Part shown: positions 7,814 to 16,550 of the stretch, one piece after another
Numbering within the stretch: the first letter of the stretch is position 1
Layout of the letters: every line of letters begins with the position of its first letter
Assembly (NCBI GenBank): GCA_963931615.1
Contig: OZ007032.1
Span: 1,364,001 to 1,428,000, forward strand
Reading direction: 5' to 3'
DNA length: 64,000 nt
Source of the DNA: Coprenecus sp902388455
Lineage (GTDB): Bacteria; Bacteroidota; Bacteroidia; Bacteroidales; UBA932
Translations under genes and position numbers: made by a program
The notes under the pieces: generated by a model
Database searches by the model: none
What the model was told of the DNA's origin: nothing
The model's input: the letters and a program-made list of their open reading frames with translations, nothing else

Positions 7814-8959
7814 CTATTTCCTGAAAAAATCCTTCACTGCCTCCGCTATCCTCTCCTGCACCCCGGCCGTCAGCTCCGTATGCATCGGCAGGGACAATAC
7901 GCTCTGCGCCAGAGCCTCCGCAGCGGGAAGGGACAGCCCCTCCTGACGGTAGGCCTGCTGATGATGCAGCGGCAGCGGATAATATATCATCGACGGTATC
8001 CCGCGGGAGGCCAGATGCTCCTTCAGGGCATCCCTCCGCCCGCCGGCGACCTTCAGGGTAAACTGGTGGTATACATGGGTGCTGTAAGACGCCTCGGCTG
8101 GCAGCTCTATTCCCTCTGTGCCTGAGAGCAATGCCCGATAGCGGACGGCAGCCTCCCGACGCGCGGCGCAATACTCATCGAGATGCCGCAGCTTGACCTC
8201 GAGGACAGCGGCCTGCAGGGTGTCGAGGCGGGAGTTGCAGCCCACCACGTCGTGATGGTACTTGATCCGCTGCCCGTGATTGGCGGTCATGCGGATGCGC
8301 TCCGCTAAAGCCGGGTCGTCCGTAAAAAGGGCGCCGCCGTCTCCGTAGCAGCCGAGATTTTTCGAGGGGAAAAATGAGGTGCAGCCGATGTGCCCGAGGG
8401 TACCGGTATGCCTGCGGCGGCCGTCGGGAAAGGTGTAGACGGCTCCGAGGGACTGGGCATTGTCCTCGACGACATATAGGCCGTGGGCAGCGGCAAAGTC
8501 CAGTATCGGAGCCATGTCGCAGCTCTGCCCGAAGAGATGGACGGGGATGACGGCCCGCGTCCGGGGAGTCAGCGCCCTCTCTATGAAGCGGATATCCGTG
8601 TTGAAGGTCTCCCGGTCCACATCCACCAGCACCGGCCTGAGCCCCAGAAGGGCAATGACCTCCGCCGACGCCACATAAGTAAATGCCGGAACGATGACCT
8701 CGTCGCCCGGTTTCAGGCCAAGGGCCATGAGGGCTATCTGGAGGGCATCCGTGCCGTTGCCGCAGGGGATGACATGAGCGGCTCCGGTGTATCGTGCCAG
8801 GGCCGAGGCGAAGCGGCCGACCGCCGGACCGTTGATGAACGCCGAGCTGCCGATGACCTCCGCCACGGCTGCGTCGACCTCCGCCTTGATCCTCATGTAC
8901 TGACCGTGAAGGTCGACCATCTGTATCTTCTGCTGTTCCTGCATTGCGTCCTCCCTCAT
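7814..8959 (-). CDS. wbpE: DegT/DnrJ/EryC1/StrS sugar aminotransferase (WbpE-like)
   Basis: A 381-residue PLP enzyme of the DegT family. The cofactor lysine is in FFPSKNLGCYGDGGA (about residue 200), and the typical PCGNGTDAL and VEDNAQSLGA motifs are present. Between a Gfo/Idh/MocA dehydrogenase and a WbpD-like acetyltransferase, its probable reaction is transfer of an amino group from glutamate to the 3-keto group of UDP-GlcNAcA. It starts one base after the wbpB stop codon and ends four bases before wbpD, so the three genes are tightly coupled. DegT enzymes cannot be assigned to a sugar from sequence alone; the neighbours decide here. Confidence 0.8.
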   Translation of the reverse strand: MREDAMQEQQKIQMVDLHGQYMRIKAEVDAAVAEVIGSSAFINGPAVGRFASALARYTGAAHVIPCGNGTDALQIALMALGLKPGDEVIVPAFTYVASAEVIALLGLRPVLVDVDRETFNTDIRFIERALTPRTRAVIPVHLFGQSCDMAPILDFAAAHGLYVVEDNAQSLGAVYTFPDGRRRHTGTLGHIGCTSFFPSKNLGCYGDGGALFTDDPALAERIRMTANHGQRIKYHHDVVGCNSRLDTLQAAVLEVKLRHLDEYCAARREAAVRYRALLSGTEGIELPAEASYSTHVYHQFTLKVAGGRRDALKEHLASRGIPSMIYYPLPLHHQQAYRQEGLSLPAAEALAQSVLSLPMHTELTAGVQERIAEAVKDFFRK

Positions 8960-8960
8960 T

Positions 8961-9932
8961 TTACCAGCCGAAGGGATGAGGTGCCAGGGGCAGCTTCGCG
9001 AGGGGATGGTAATCGCCCTTGAGGCCGATAGGCACGGCCGTGCGTATCTGACTGACTATCTCGATGCAGGGACGGGCCTCGCTGATGCGGAAGCCCTCGC
9101 CCGCGAGTATCTTCTCGTAGCTGCGGGTGTGGAGCTCGGTGAAGCCGGCGCTGAACTCGAACTCCTCCCCGTCGATCATGATCGTGCGGTAGGTGCGCTT
9201 CTCGCCCTGGACGGCATTCTCCGGCAGATTGTCCGCGTTGATGCTCAGGAAGTAGCGCACACGGGCCTTCTTCAGGCCGAGGTAGCCGGCCACCCGGTCG
9301 TGGCTCTTGACATGCACGATGTTCTCGCTCACGGGGCCGAATATCCACTGGAGCATGTCGTAGAAATGCACGCCGATGTTCGTGGCCACTCCCCCGCTCT
9401 TGTGCTCGTCGCCCTTCCAGGAGGCGTAGTACCAGTTGCCCCGGGAGGTGATGTAGGTCAGGTCCACATCGTAGACCTTGTCCGCCGGTCCCTCGTCTAT
9501 CTTCTTCTTCAAGGCCACGATCGAGTCATGGAGACGGAGCTGGAGGATGTTGTAGGCCTTGTGGCCGGTCTCCTCCTCTATCTTCATGATAGCGTCGATG
9601 TTGTGGGGGTTGAGCACCGCCGGTTTCTCGCAGATGACGTCGGCGCCGAGCCTGAGGCCGTAGCGTACATGCGCGTCGTGCAGATAGTTGGGGGTGCAGA
9701 CCGACAGCATCTCTATCTGACGGTCAGTGCCCTTGAGCTTGGTGCAGTGACGGTCGAAGAGCTCCTGTTCAGTAAAAAAAGCAGCGTCGGGGAAGAAACT
9801 GTCCATGATCCCGACACTGTCGAAGCGGTCGTAAGCCGCCTGTAAGGTATTTCCTGTATCCTTTATCGCTCTGAGATGCCGCGGGGCGATATAGCCTCCG
9901 ACACCGATAAGAGCAAAATTCTTTGAAGGCAT
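8961..9932 (-). CDS. wbpB: Gfo/Idh/MocA sugar dehydrogenase (WbpB/WlbA-like)
   Basis: A 323-residue NAD-dependent oxidoreductase with Rossmann motif (LIGVGGYIAPRHL, about 7-19), the CEKP motif (Lys about residue 102) and the GVHFYDML segment of the substrate domain. WbpB/WlbA oxidises the C3 hydroxyl of UDP-GlcNAcA to the keto sugar that WbpE then aminates. First gene of the wbpBED operon. The ATG at 9932 is chosen; a TTG eight codons upstream keeps the frame but would almost touch the -7 box at 9962-9969. Confidence 0.82.
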   Translation of the reverse strand: MPSKNFALIGVGGYIAPRHLRAIKDTGNTLQAAYDRFDSVGIMDSFFPDAAFFTEQELFDRHCTKLKGTDRQIEMLSVCTPNYLHDAHVRYGLRLGADVICEKPAVLNPHNIDAIMKIEEETGHKAYNILQLRLHDSIVALKKKIDEGPADKVYDVDLTYITSRGNWYYASWKGDEHKSGGVATNIGVHFYDMLQWIFGPVSENIVHVKSHDRVAGYLGLKKARVRYFLSINADNLPENAVQGEKRTYRTIMIDGEEFEFSAGFTELHTRSYEKILAGEGFRISEARPCIEIVSQIRTAVPIGLKGDYHPLAKLPLAPHPFGW

Positions 9933-9961
9933 TCTCTCTATGTTTTGCTTATACAATCATA

Positions 9962-9969
9962 CAAAGATA
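9962..9969 (-). promoter_or_regulatory. -7 box of the wbpBED operon
   Basis: TATCTTTG on the minus strand (CAAAGATA at 9962-9969) gives a start near 9955 and a leader of about 23 nt before the ATG at 9932. No clear TTTG is seen at the expected -33 distance, so an activator could be needed. Confidence 0.5.
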
Positions 9970-10022
9970 ATATGTTTTGTTAAACATTGATAAAATTCGT
10001 GATAATTTAATAACAAATTACC

Positions 10023-11252
10023 ATGACAAGCATCAAATTAAAATTCAGAGCCTCCACCGTAGAAGGCAGACCAGGAACACTTTACTATCAACTTTACCGC
10101 CACAGAACAACGAAACGCATCAACACCAGAATGCGTATCCGCCCCGAGCAATGGAATTCAGAGGAAGAAAGGCTGGCCCCTGAGAAAGACAACCTGGGTA
10201 TACTGCTCCACTACCAGCAGATCATCAACCGGGATTTGGGGATACTGAGGAATATAATAGACAGACTGGAGGCATGCCGCCAAGAGTACAGCCTGGACGA
10301 CATCATAGAGCAGTACTGTTCCAGGCACTCGGAAATAAGTTCCTTGAAATATATCCGCGACGACATCCAGGATCTGATCCTGAACGGCAAACTGGGCACA
10401 GCCCGCAACAGAAGAAGGGCTCTCAGCAGCTTCTGCTCCTACCTCAAAGGAAGTGACATTCCCCTCTCCGACTGGGACAGAAACCTGATAAGCGGATATG
10501 CCAAATGGCTGGAGAAAAAATCCCTCGCCAGGAATACCGTGTCATTCTACATGCGCAACCTCCGCACAGTCTACAACAAGGCCGTCAAGGAGGGTCTTAT
10601 CCCCCAGGAAAACCCGTTCTCGGACGTGTACACCGGTATCGACAGCACCCGCAAAAGGGCTGTCAACGAGAGCGTGCTGCTGAAACTCATGCAGCTGGAT
10701 CTCAGCACTACTCCCGCCCTCGAGCTGGCCAGGGACATCTTCCTGTTCAGTTACTGTACCAGAGGCATGACATTCGTGGACATCGCCTATCTGAGCAAAA
10801 AGGACATACAGGGCAACTACATCATCTACCGCAGAAAGAAAACCGGTCAGCAGCTGTGCGTACACATCGAGGCCTGCACCAGATTCATCCTGAAAAAATA
10901 TTCGCGGAACACCTCCAGGTATATCTTCCCGCTGCTCCGCGCAGAGAACAATGCCGACGCATACCGCCAGTACCAGACAGCGCTGGGATACTACAACCGC
11001 AACCTCAAGCGCCTGAGCCGTCTCCTGAAACTCCAGACGCCTATCTCCTCCTATACCGCCCGTCATACCTGGGCCACCACCGCCCGCAACAGGAATACCC
11101 CGTTGGCAGTAATCAGCACCAGCATGGGACATACCTCCGAAATGACTACCAGAATATACCTGGCCGCCATCGACGAGTCTGTAATAGACAACGCCAACAG
11201 GAATGTCCTGGCTCCCCTCAACCGGATGGCAAGGGGATTGGCCGGGCGGTAA
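10023..11252 (+). CDS. Tyrosine site-specific recombinase (Bacteroides capsule-associated type)
   Basis: A 409-residue tyrosine recombinase with Arm-type N-terminal domain (about 1-95), SAM-like core-binding domain (about 105-195) and catalytic domain (about 215-395). Catalytic residues visible are Arg in CTRGMTF, Lys in RRKKTGQ, Arg in SYTARHTWA, His in MGHTS and Tyr in TRIYLA. The first His of the usual HxxR is Tyr here, which is common in Bacteroides members. Such genes stand next to upxY in many Bacteroides capsule loci, and relatives invert local promoters. It could act on the 36-bp inverted repeats at the capsule promoter, but this is untested and they lie 24 kb away. It is divergent from wbpBED and ends 67 bp before upxY. 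Confidence 0.88.
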   Translation: MTSIKLKFRASTVEGRPGTLYYQLYRHRTTKRINTRMRIRPEQWNSEEERLAPEKDNLGILLHYQQIINRDLGILRNIIDRLEACRQEYSLDDIIEQYCSRHSEISSLKYIRDDIQDLILNGKLGTARNRRRALSSFCSYLKGSDIPLSDWDRNLISGYAKWLEKKSLARNTVSFYMRNLRTVYNKAVKEGLIPQENPFSDVYTGIDSTRKRAVNESVLLKLMQLDLSTTPALELARDIFLFSYCTRGMTFVDIAYLSKKDIQGNYIIYRRKKTGQQLCVHIEACTRFILKKYSRNTSRYIFPLLRAENNADAYRQYQTALGYYNRNLKRLSRLLKLQTPISSYTARHTWATTARNRNTPLAVISTSMGHTSEMTTRIYLAAIDESVIDNANRNVLAPLNRMARGLAGR

Positions 11253-11299
11253 AAGGATATTTTTATGAGGAAAATTTCCAGGAAACATAAATATTTGGC

Positions 11300-11307
11300 T
11301 AGATTTG
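11300..11307 (+). promoter_or_regulatory. Possible -7 box directly before upxY
   Basis: TAGATTTG at 11300-11307 matches TAnnTTTG and would start transcription close to the ATG at 11320, giving a very short leader. No good TTTG is found 19-21 bp upstream. Co-transcription with the recombinase gene is an equally good explanation. Confidence 0.3.
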
Positions 11308-11319
11308 CAGCAATTTACT

Positions 11320-11883
11320 ATGAATATGACTGCTCAGAATACTGCATCAGAGGTCCGCCTGCAATGGTTCGCCATGAGCGCCACTTTCCGCCGGGAGCTC
11401 AAGGCCAGGGCTCTCCTCGATGATGCCGGGATTGAATGCTTCATTCCCATGAAATACATGGCCGTGACCAAGCGCAACGGACACAGGGCAAAGGAACTGG
11501 TTCCCGCTGTCCACAATCTGATCTTCGTCCACGCCCGCCAGGAGGAAATTCAGGAAATTAAAAAGGACATCCCCTTCCTCCAGTGGCTCACACAACCATC
11601 GGAAGGCCGCAACCAGCCTATCGTCGTCCCCGACAGGGACATGGAGCAGTTCATCCAAGTCACCCAGAACAGCAACGAGAAACTGGTCTACCTCCGTCCC
11701 GATGAGATAGACCTCCGCAAAGGCACTCCTATCCGCATCCTGGGCGGCCCATTCAACGGCATAGAGGGCACCTTCATCAAGATTCAGGGTCACCGCAACC
11801 GCCGCGTAGTCGTCATGCTGAAGAACATCATCGGTGTCGCCATGGCCGAAGTCACCCCGGACCTTATCGAGGTGCTGGAATAA
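11320..11883 (+). CDS. upxY: UpxY-family NusG-like transcription antiterminator
   Basis: A 187-residue NusG paralogue: an NGN domain (about 14-110, with LQWFAMSATFRRE and IECFIPM) and a C-terminal KOW domain (about 130-187, RILGGPFNGIEGTFIKI). In Bacteroides fragilis UpxY proteins stop early termination in the leader of their own capsule operon. Here the gene is on the plus strand and converges on the capsule operon, with ompA in between, so it is not the first gene of that operon. The start at 11320 is the first ATG; an in-frame TTG at 11305 overlaps the possible promoter. Confidence 0.88.
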   Translation: MNMTAQNTASEVRLQWFAMSATFRRELKARALLDDAGIECFIPMKYMAVTKRNGHRAKELVPAVHNLIFVHARQEEIQEIKKDIPFLQWLTQPSEGRNQPIVVPDRDMEQFIQVTQNSNEKLVYLRPDEIDLRKGTPIRILGGPFNGIEGTFIKIQGHRNRRVVVMLKNIIGVAMAEVTPDLIEVLE

Positions 11884-11890
11884 CTGGAAT

Positions 11891-11927
11891 AAAAAGAGGC
11901 CGGCAGGAACTGAATCCCGCCGGCCTC
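11891..11927 (-). terminator. Terminator behind ompA, also facing upxY
   Basis: A 9-bp GC-rich stem (GAGGCCGGC at 11896-11904, GCCGGCCTC at 11919-11927) is followed on the minus strand by five T residues. It ends ompA, and the stem may also stop upxY transcripts although the T tract on that side is poor. A diverged copy lies behind the second ompA end at 37374-37412. Confidence 0.75.
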
Positions 11928-11959
11928 TTCGGCATAACAATCTTAAAATCTGTATTCCT

Positions 11960-13204
11960 CTACTTGATGGTGACGGACTGGTTGCCGCGGCCGGTGAACG
12001 GCTGGGCATCGGGACCGGCACCCTGGTGGGTGAGCTGGGCTGCGGGCACGCCGAGGCTTACGAGGTAGTCGTAAACGGACTTGGCGCGGCGTTCAGCGAT
12101 GGAGATGTTGTTGGAGCGTGCGCCTGTGGTGAAGTCAGCGTAGCCGGTGATGGTGTAGACGTAGTCCTTGGGACCGGCCAGCATCTTCTTGGCGAGCTCC
12201 TTCAGGGTGGTCATGTCCACAGCGTCGAGACCCCACACCTCATAGTCAAAGAAGATGGTCTCTTCGGGAGTAGCCGCATCGAGGGCCATCTGCTGCTTGA
12301 GAGCCTCGAGCTCTGCCTGAGCGTCAGCGAGTTGCTCCTCGGCCTGGGCGGCACGCTGCTGTGCTGCGGCTGCGTCCTTCTGTGCCTGTGCGAGCTCGTC
12401 GCTCAGATCCTCGTTTGCAGTGCTCTGAGCCTGAGCCCGCTCGGCTGCTCTGGCGGCCTCGGCCTTCAGGGCATTGATGTCGTCCATGGTATAGCCTGCT
12501 GCACCGCGCTCGAAGTCGCGTTTGCCGAAGCGGTAGGAGATGCCGACAGAGGCATTGAGCGAGGTCAGGAACGGACCGGAGTTCACATCTATGACAGGGC
12601 TGATTTCATTCTTCCCAAGCAGTCCGCCTATTTCCAGATTGACATCCACGCTGTTGGACACACGGAACTTATTCAACAGACCCCAAGAAACCACAAAGTT
12701 CTGAATGACATAAGGATTATCATTCGCCTCCTGAGCCTTCTTCGTGAAGTTGGAAGCCATGTATCCCATACCGAAATAAGGTACGGCATAGTACACTCTC
12801 CGTTCCTTGTAGCCGCCGATCCAGTTGGACAGGTTCATCATAAAGTCAGCATGCAGGGACAGATACGGCCAGGACTTTTTCTCCAGAGCCGCATTGACAC
12901 TGGAGTATCCGCCGCCCTCGAGGACAGCCCTGAGGCCGAATACAGGATTCAGCCATTTGGTAGCGGAGATACTTCCCATGCCTCCGATGTAGTCACTGGC
13001 AGCACCTGGATTCTCGTTGCCGAAGAGGGCTGCGCCAATACCGCCCCCTACGGAGAGTTCCCAGTTGTCCCAGAACCCGTTGGTCACAAATCCGGCAAAG
13101 CTCGGCTTGGGATCCACAGCCGACGTGTCTTTCTTTTCCTGTCCTGTCATAGTCACTGAGGACAGAAGCGCGGCAGCGAGCGCCACGATGTAAAAACGTT
13201 TCAT
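11960..13204 (-). CDS. OmpA-family outer membrane protein
   Basis: A 414-residue protein with signal peptide (about 1-21), an eight-stranded-barrel-like N-terminal domain (about 35-235, ending in FGKRD), a long Ala/Glu/Gln-rich coiled-coil segment (about 250-305) and a C-terminal OmpA peptidoglycan-binding domain (about 310-414, with NNISIAERRAKSVYDYLVS). It should link outer membrane and cell wall. It lies 29 bp after wecB, so capsule read-through is possible. The last 110 residues are nearly identical to an incomplete copy on the opposite strand at 37004-37333. Confidence 0.88.
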   Translation of the reverse strand: MKRFYIVALAAALLSSVTMTGQEKKDTSAVDPKPSFAGFVTNGFWDNWELSVGGGIGAALFGNENPGAASDYIGGMGSISATKWLNPVFGLRAVLEGGGYSSVNAALEKKSWPYLSLHADFMMNLSNWIGGYKERRVYYAVPYFGMGYMASNFTKKAQEANDNPYVIQNFVVSWGLLNKFRVSNSVDVNLEIGGLLGKNEISPVIDVNSGPFLTSLNASVGISYRFGKRDFERGAAGYTMDDINALKAEAARAAERAQAQSTANEDLSDELAQAQKDAAAAQQRAAQAEEQLADAQAELEALKQQMALDAATPEETIFFDYEVWGLDAVDMTTLKELAKKMLAGPKDYVYTITGYADFTTGARSNNISIAERRAKSVYDYLVSLGVPAAQLTHQGAGPDAQPFTGRGNQSVTIK

Positions 13205-13233
13205 TGTAGTTGGTAATTAAAAGGTTGATAATA

Positions 13234-14400
13234 TTAATGATTTAATCTATTGTCGATAAACTCTACTATCCTAAGACAGGCTCTGCCATCTCCGTAAGGA
13301 TTGACTGCACGGCTCATCCGCGTGTATGCATCCGGACTGTCCATGAGACTCGATACCTCAGAGACAATCCTGTCGCAGTCAGTCCCGACGAGCCTGACCG
13401 TCCCCGCCTCCAGAGCCTCAGGACGCTCGGTAGTGTCGCGCATCACCAGTACCGGCTTTCCGAGTCCGGGGGCCTCCTCCTGGATGCCTCCGCTGTCGGT
13501 AAGCACTATGTAGGATTTCTCCATCAGAAAGACGAAGCTGAGATATTCCAGCGGCTCGATGAAGAACATATTGCCAAGACCGGAGAGTTCCTGCCCGAAC
13601 ACCTCATGGATGGGCCTGCGCACATTTGGGTTAAGATGCATGGGATAGACAAAATCCACCCCTGGATACTTCTCCGACAGAGCCTTAATGGCCCGGCATA
13701 TATTCAAAAACCCATCCCCGAAATTCTCTCTCCGATGACCGGTTATCAGTACCAGACGGCGCCCGGCATCTGCCCTTTCCGTATCGTAACCGGCAAGACG
13801 GAGACTTTCCTTAAGACCATCCGCCAGGCCCGAATCGTTCCGGATGCGGTCCACTACGATATGCAGGGCATCTATCACGGTATTGCCCGTTACCAGTATC
13901 CGTTCTTCCGGCACCGCCTCAGCTGTCAGATTGCTGCGGCTCAACGGAGTCGGAGCGAAATGCCAAGAAGCAATCCTGCCTGTAATCTGGCGGTTCATCT
14001 CCTCCGGCCATGGACTGTAGATGTTGTGCGTTCTCAGCCCGGCTTCCACATGCCCCACCGGAATCTGCTTATAGAACGCAGCCAGAGCGGCAGCCGTGGA
14101 CGTGGTGGTGTCTCCATGCACCAGCACGAGATCCGGTCTTGCCTCGTCAAGCACGGACCTCATCCCGGTCAGGACTCTGGCTGTCACGTCATAGAGATCC
14201 TGCCCCTGTTTCATGATATTCAGGTCGTAGTCCGGAGTGATGCCGAATATCTCCAGTACCTGGTCCAGCATCTGGCGGTGCTGTCCGGTCACGCAGACCG
14301 TAGTCTTGAACTTGTCGGGATGTTTCTGAAACTCCTTCACCAGCGGAGCCATCTTTATCGCTTCCGGTCTGGTGCCGAATACAAGCATTACGTTTTTCAT
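13234..14400 (-). CDS. wecB: UDP-N-acetylglucosamine 2-epimerase (non-hydrolysing)
   Basis: A 388-residue epimerase with the family motifs FGTRPEAIKMAPL (about 7-19), VHGDTTTS, HVEAGLRT, ITGHRRENFG and TDSGGIQEEAP. It converts UDP-GlcNAc to UDP-ManNAc. With WecC (28649) it yields UDP-ManNAcA, which the adjacent WecG-like enzyme can transfer. An alternative role is the WbpI-type 2-epimerisation of UDP-GlcNAc(3NAc)A made by WbpB/E/D; sequence reading alone cannot separate these. The start at 14400 matches family N-termini; the frame is open upstream but without similarity. Confidence 0.88.
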   Translation of the reverse strand: MKNVMLVFGTRPEAIKMAPLVKEFQKHPDKFKTTVCVTGQHRQMLDQVLEIFGITPDYDLNIMKQGQDLYDVTARVLTGMRSVLDEARPDLVLVHGDTTTSTAAALAAFYKQIPVGHVEAGLRTHNIYSPWPEEMNRQITGRIASWHFAPTPLSRSNLTAEAVPEERILVTGNTVIDALHIVVDRIRNDSGLADGLKESLRLAGYDTERADAGRRLVLITGHRRENFGDGFLNICRAIKALSEKYPGVDFVYPMHLNPNVRRPIHEVFGQELSGLGNMFFIEPLEYLSFVFLMEKSYIVLTDSGGIQEEAPGLGKPVLVMRDTTERPEALEAGTVRLVGTDCDRIVSEVSSLMDSPDAYTRMSRAVNPYGDGRACLRIVEFIDNRLNH

Positions 14401-14408
14401 ATGTTGAT

Positions 14409-15110
14409 CTATTTGAATTTCTTGATTACAAGCCACCATGCGAATCTTGCCAAATGAATCTGCCGGCCGATGCGCTTGGGCTGCCGGATAAGGCGGTAGG
14501 CGAATTCCAGATTGTGATCCAGCCACCATTTTGGAGCACGCTCCACGTGACCGGTATAGACATCGAAACTTCCTCCGAGGCCTTGATATATGGCCTGATG
14601 CCTTTTCTGCATCTCCTCCATGAGCAGTTCCTGTTTCGGAGAGCCCATGGCTACGAATACAATATCGGGCTTCTTTTCGTGGATATCATTGAGCAGAGCA
14701 TCTTTTTCTTCAGGGGTCTTAAGATACCCGTCACGATATCCTATAATTTTAATATCGGGGAATTGTGCGTGTAGTTTCTCTACCGTCTCTTTTATTACAG
14801 CAGGCTTGCTTCCGACAAGATAGAAAGTGCTGGAGGCATGGAATTGCCGTATGATTTCCAGCCATAGCTCACATCCTGCAATCTTGCATACGTCCTTGTA
14901 TCCCTTTTGCTTAAGTGCCATTACAGCCCCTGTTCCGTCGCAGTAGCCGATATTGCGGTTGATGACAGCTCTGGTCTGTTCTGTAGCGTTAAGAATTTTC
15001 TCAGCATTGATAGCGACCATGATGCCCTTATGCTCATCGGCATAACGCATCAGTTGATCACGGGAGGTGAAAGGATACACTTCCACTCCGTTCAAAGTAA
15101 CTTTTTCCAA
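14409..15110 (-). CDS. wecG: WecG/TagA/CpsF family glycosyltransferase
   Basis: A 233-residue GT26 enzyme with the family motifs INAEKIL, YCDGTGAV, LVGSKP, FVAMGSPKQE and GGSFDVYTGHVERAP. Members add the second sugar to undecaprenyl-PP-GlcNAc: ManNAcA in enterobacterial common antigen or ManNAc in teichoic acid. As wecA, wecB and wecC are in the same locus, ManNAcA is the likely donor. The start codon is TTG: no ATG or GTG lies between the preceding in-frame stop and the conserved N-terminus. The gap to the upstream gene is 15 bp. Confidence 0.82.
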   Translation of the reverse strand: MEKVTLNGVEVYPFTSRDQLMRYADEHKGIMVAINAEKILNATEQTRAVINRNIGYCDGTGAVMALKQKGYKDVCKIAGCELWLEIIRQFHASSTFYLVGSKPAVIKETVEKLHAQFPDIKIIGYRDGYLKTPEEKDALLNDIHEKKPDIVFVAMGSPKQELLMEEMQKRHQAIYQGLGGSFDVYTGHVERAPKWWLDHNLEFAYRLIRQPKRIGRQIHLARFAWWLVIKKFK

Positions 15111-15125
15111 AATAGTATTTTTTAT

Positions 15126-16319
15126 TTAGCTTTCCAGTAATCGGTAAGACAATGCGCAGAACATGAAAGCATTGCTCCAGCGCATGTACGGTATCCTGGA
15201 GCTGATGCCGGGCTTGAGCTGGTAGTAGAAGTAGCCGCGGCGGTCCTGCATGTGTCCGATAGTCCAGTCGAGGACCTTGTCGGCAAGTTCTTTATATTCA
15301 TCGTATCTGTGTAGACGGGCCAGTGTCACCAGCAGTTGGCCGGGACAGTGGATGTCTATGGGATAAGTGCGGTCGTTGTAGTATTTGGGAGTACCGTCCG
15401 CCTCAAAGAAGTTCGCGATGTAGTAATCGAAACCTTTCCGTATAGCCTCCGAATAAGTAGTATCATTGCAAAGTTCCTGATATGCAATAAGTCCGTCCAG
15501 ATTGTATCCGGTGTGGAAACTGTCCTTCCATGACTGCACGGGCAGCATGCCGTAGACCCAGGAACCGTCGCTTTCCTGAGCGGAGCAGCAAGCCTTGACG
15601 GACTGTTCTGCCAGTTCTTTATATTCTTCCTTATGTGTATGGCGGTAACAGTAGCTCAGCAGACGGGAGCCGAGCAGCGAGGCATTGTAGACAGTGTCGT
15701 TGCCTTTTAGCGGACTATATGAGAAAAGGAATCCACCGCTGCACGGAGTCCTGTGAAGGTCTTTGATTAGAAACTCAGCAGAGGACAAGGCCGTGTCAAG
15801 GTAGTGCCGGTCTCCGGTAACCTCGTATGCCTCCATCAGAGCTGTCGCGCAGAAGCTGGTCGCCACCACGGTAGGTGTAAATTTGGGGAACAGAAACAAC
15901 CTTCTGGCCTGCCAGTCGAAATTATATCCCCAGCAGGCTCCGCTGTATCCCTTGGACTGGAGTGAGATGAGCAACCGGGCCAACTCATGGACACGGCTCA
16001 GGTTCTCTTCTTTCGAGCCCAGTTTATCTTCCAGTTCAGGTCTGGCCGAGACAGCCTTGTACAGGTTGCAGTATCCTTGCAGGAACAGTCCGATGCCCTT
16101 GGCGTTGTACTCTTTGGGGACAAGGGCTATACGCCGCAGATTGACAGGACAGCGCTTGAAGCCCTGAATCATGATAAGCCTGCACAATGCAGACTTCCTG
16201 AAAAACGGCAGTATCTGGAAAATCTTGGAATTCAGTCCGTCATACGGATCCCAGCCCTTGAACCGCTCCGCCTCGCACCACGACCGCAGAGCAGCAAAGG
16301 AGGCATAAATGTCTCGCAT
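15126..16319 (-). CDS. Six-hairpin (alpha/alpha-barrel) glycosidase-like protein of capsule locus
   Basis: A 397-residue protein without signal peptide, rich in paired helices with repeated motifs such as ATALMEAYEVTGDRHYLDTA and GLIAYQELCNDTTYSEAIRK. This pattern matches the six-hairpin glycosidase superfamily (as in uronyl hydrolases and N-acylglucosamine 2-epimerases). Related capsule-locus proteins are sometimes mislabelled delta-aminolevulinate dehydratase. It may edit lipid-linked saccharides or epimerise a sugar in the cytosol, but no reaction can be given. It marks the left edge of the AT-rich cassette: its own composition is normal. Confidence 0.6.
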   Translation of the reverse strand: MRDIYASFAALRSWCEAERFKGWDPYDGLNSKIFQILPFFRKSALCRLIMIQGFKRCPVNLRRIALVPKEYNAKGIGLFLQGYCNLYKAVSARPELEDKLGSKEENLSRVHELARLLISLQSKGYSGACWGYNFDWQARRLFLFPKFTPTVVATSFCATALMEAYEVTGDRHYLDTALSSAEFLIKDLHRTPCSGGFLFSYSPLKGNDTVYNASLLGSRLLSYCYRHTHKEEYKELAEQSVKACCSAQESDGSWVYGMLPVQSWKDSFHTGYNLDGLIAYQELCNDTTYSEAIRKGFDYYIANFFEADGTPKYYNDRTYPIDIHCPGQLLVTLARLHRYDEYKELADKVLDWTIGHMQDRRGYFYYQLKPGISSRIPYMRWSNAFMFCALSYRLLES

Positions 16320-16406
16320 TGATTAAATTTTTTGAATGTACTTGAAAAGTACTTAATTATTTTGACTGTAGATTTTTTATAAATGAATTGAAAAGAGTTT
16401 CTAGGC

Positions 16407-16529
16407 TTAGTCGACAAAAGTCATTTTATATCCTATACATAAATCTGTCTCAAAATGTACAGTCCACTCATCATATTGCCCGACACGATATGGTGAGGAT
16501 TCATTAATCCTAATAAGCGAATACAACAT
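16407..16529 (-). CDS. Small ORF, possibly second half of a split gene
   Basis: A 40-residue frame starting MLYSLIRINESSPYRVGQYD and ending in KMTFVD. It lies in the same frame as the 54-residue ORF upstream, separated only by a TAG and seven codons. It may be an independent small gene or the rest of one gene interrupted by a stop mutation. No family is recognised. Confidence 0.35.
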   Translation of the reverse strand: MLYSLIRINESSPYRVGQYDEWTVHFETDLCIGYKMTFVD

Positions 16530-16550
16530 ATCTGTGTTATTCTCAACTAA

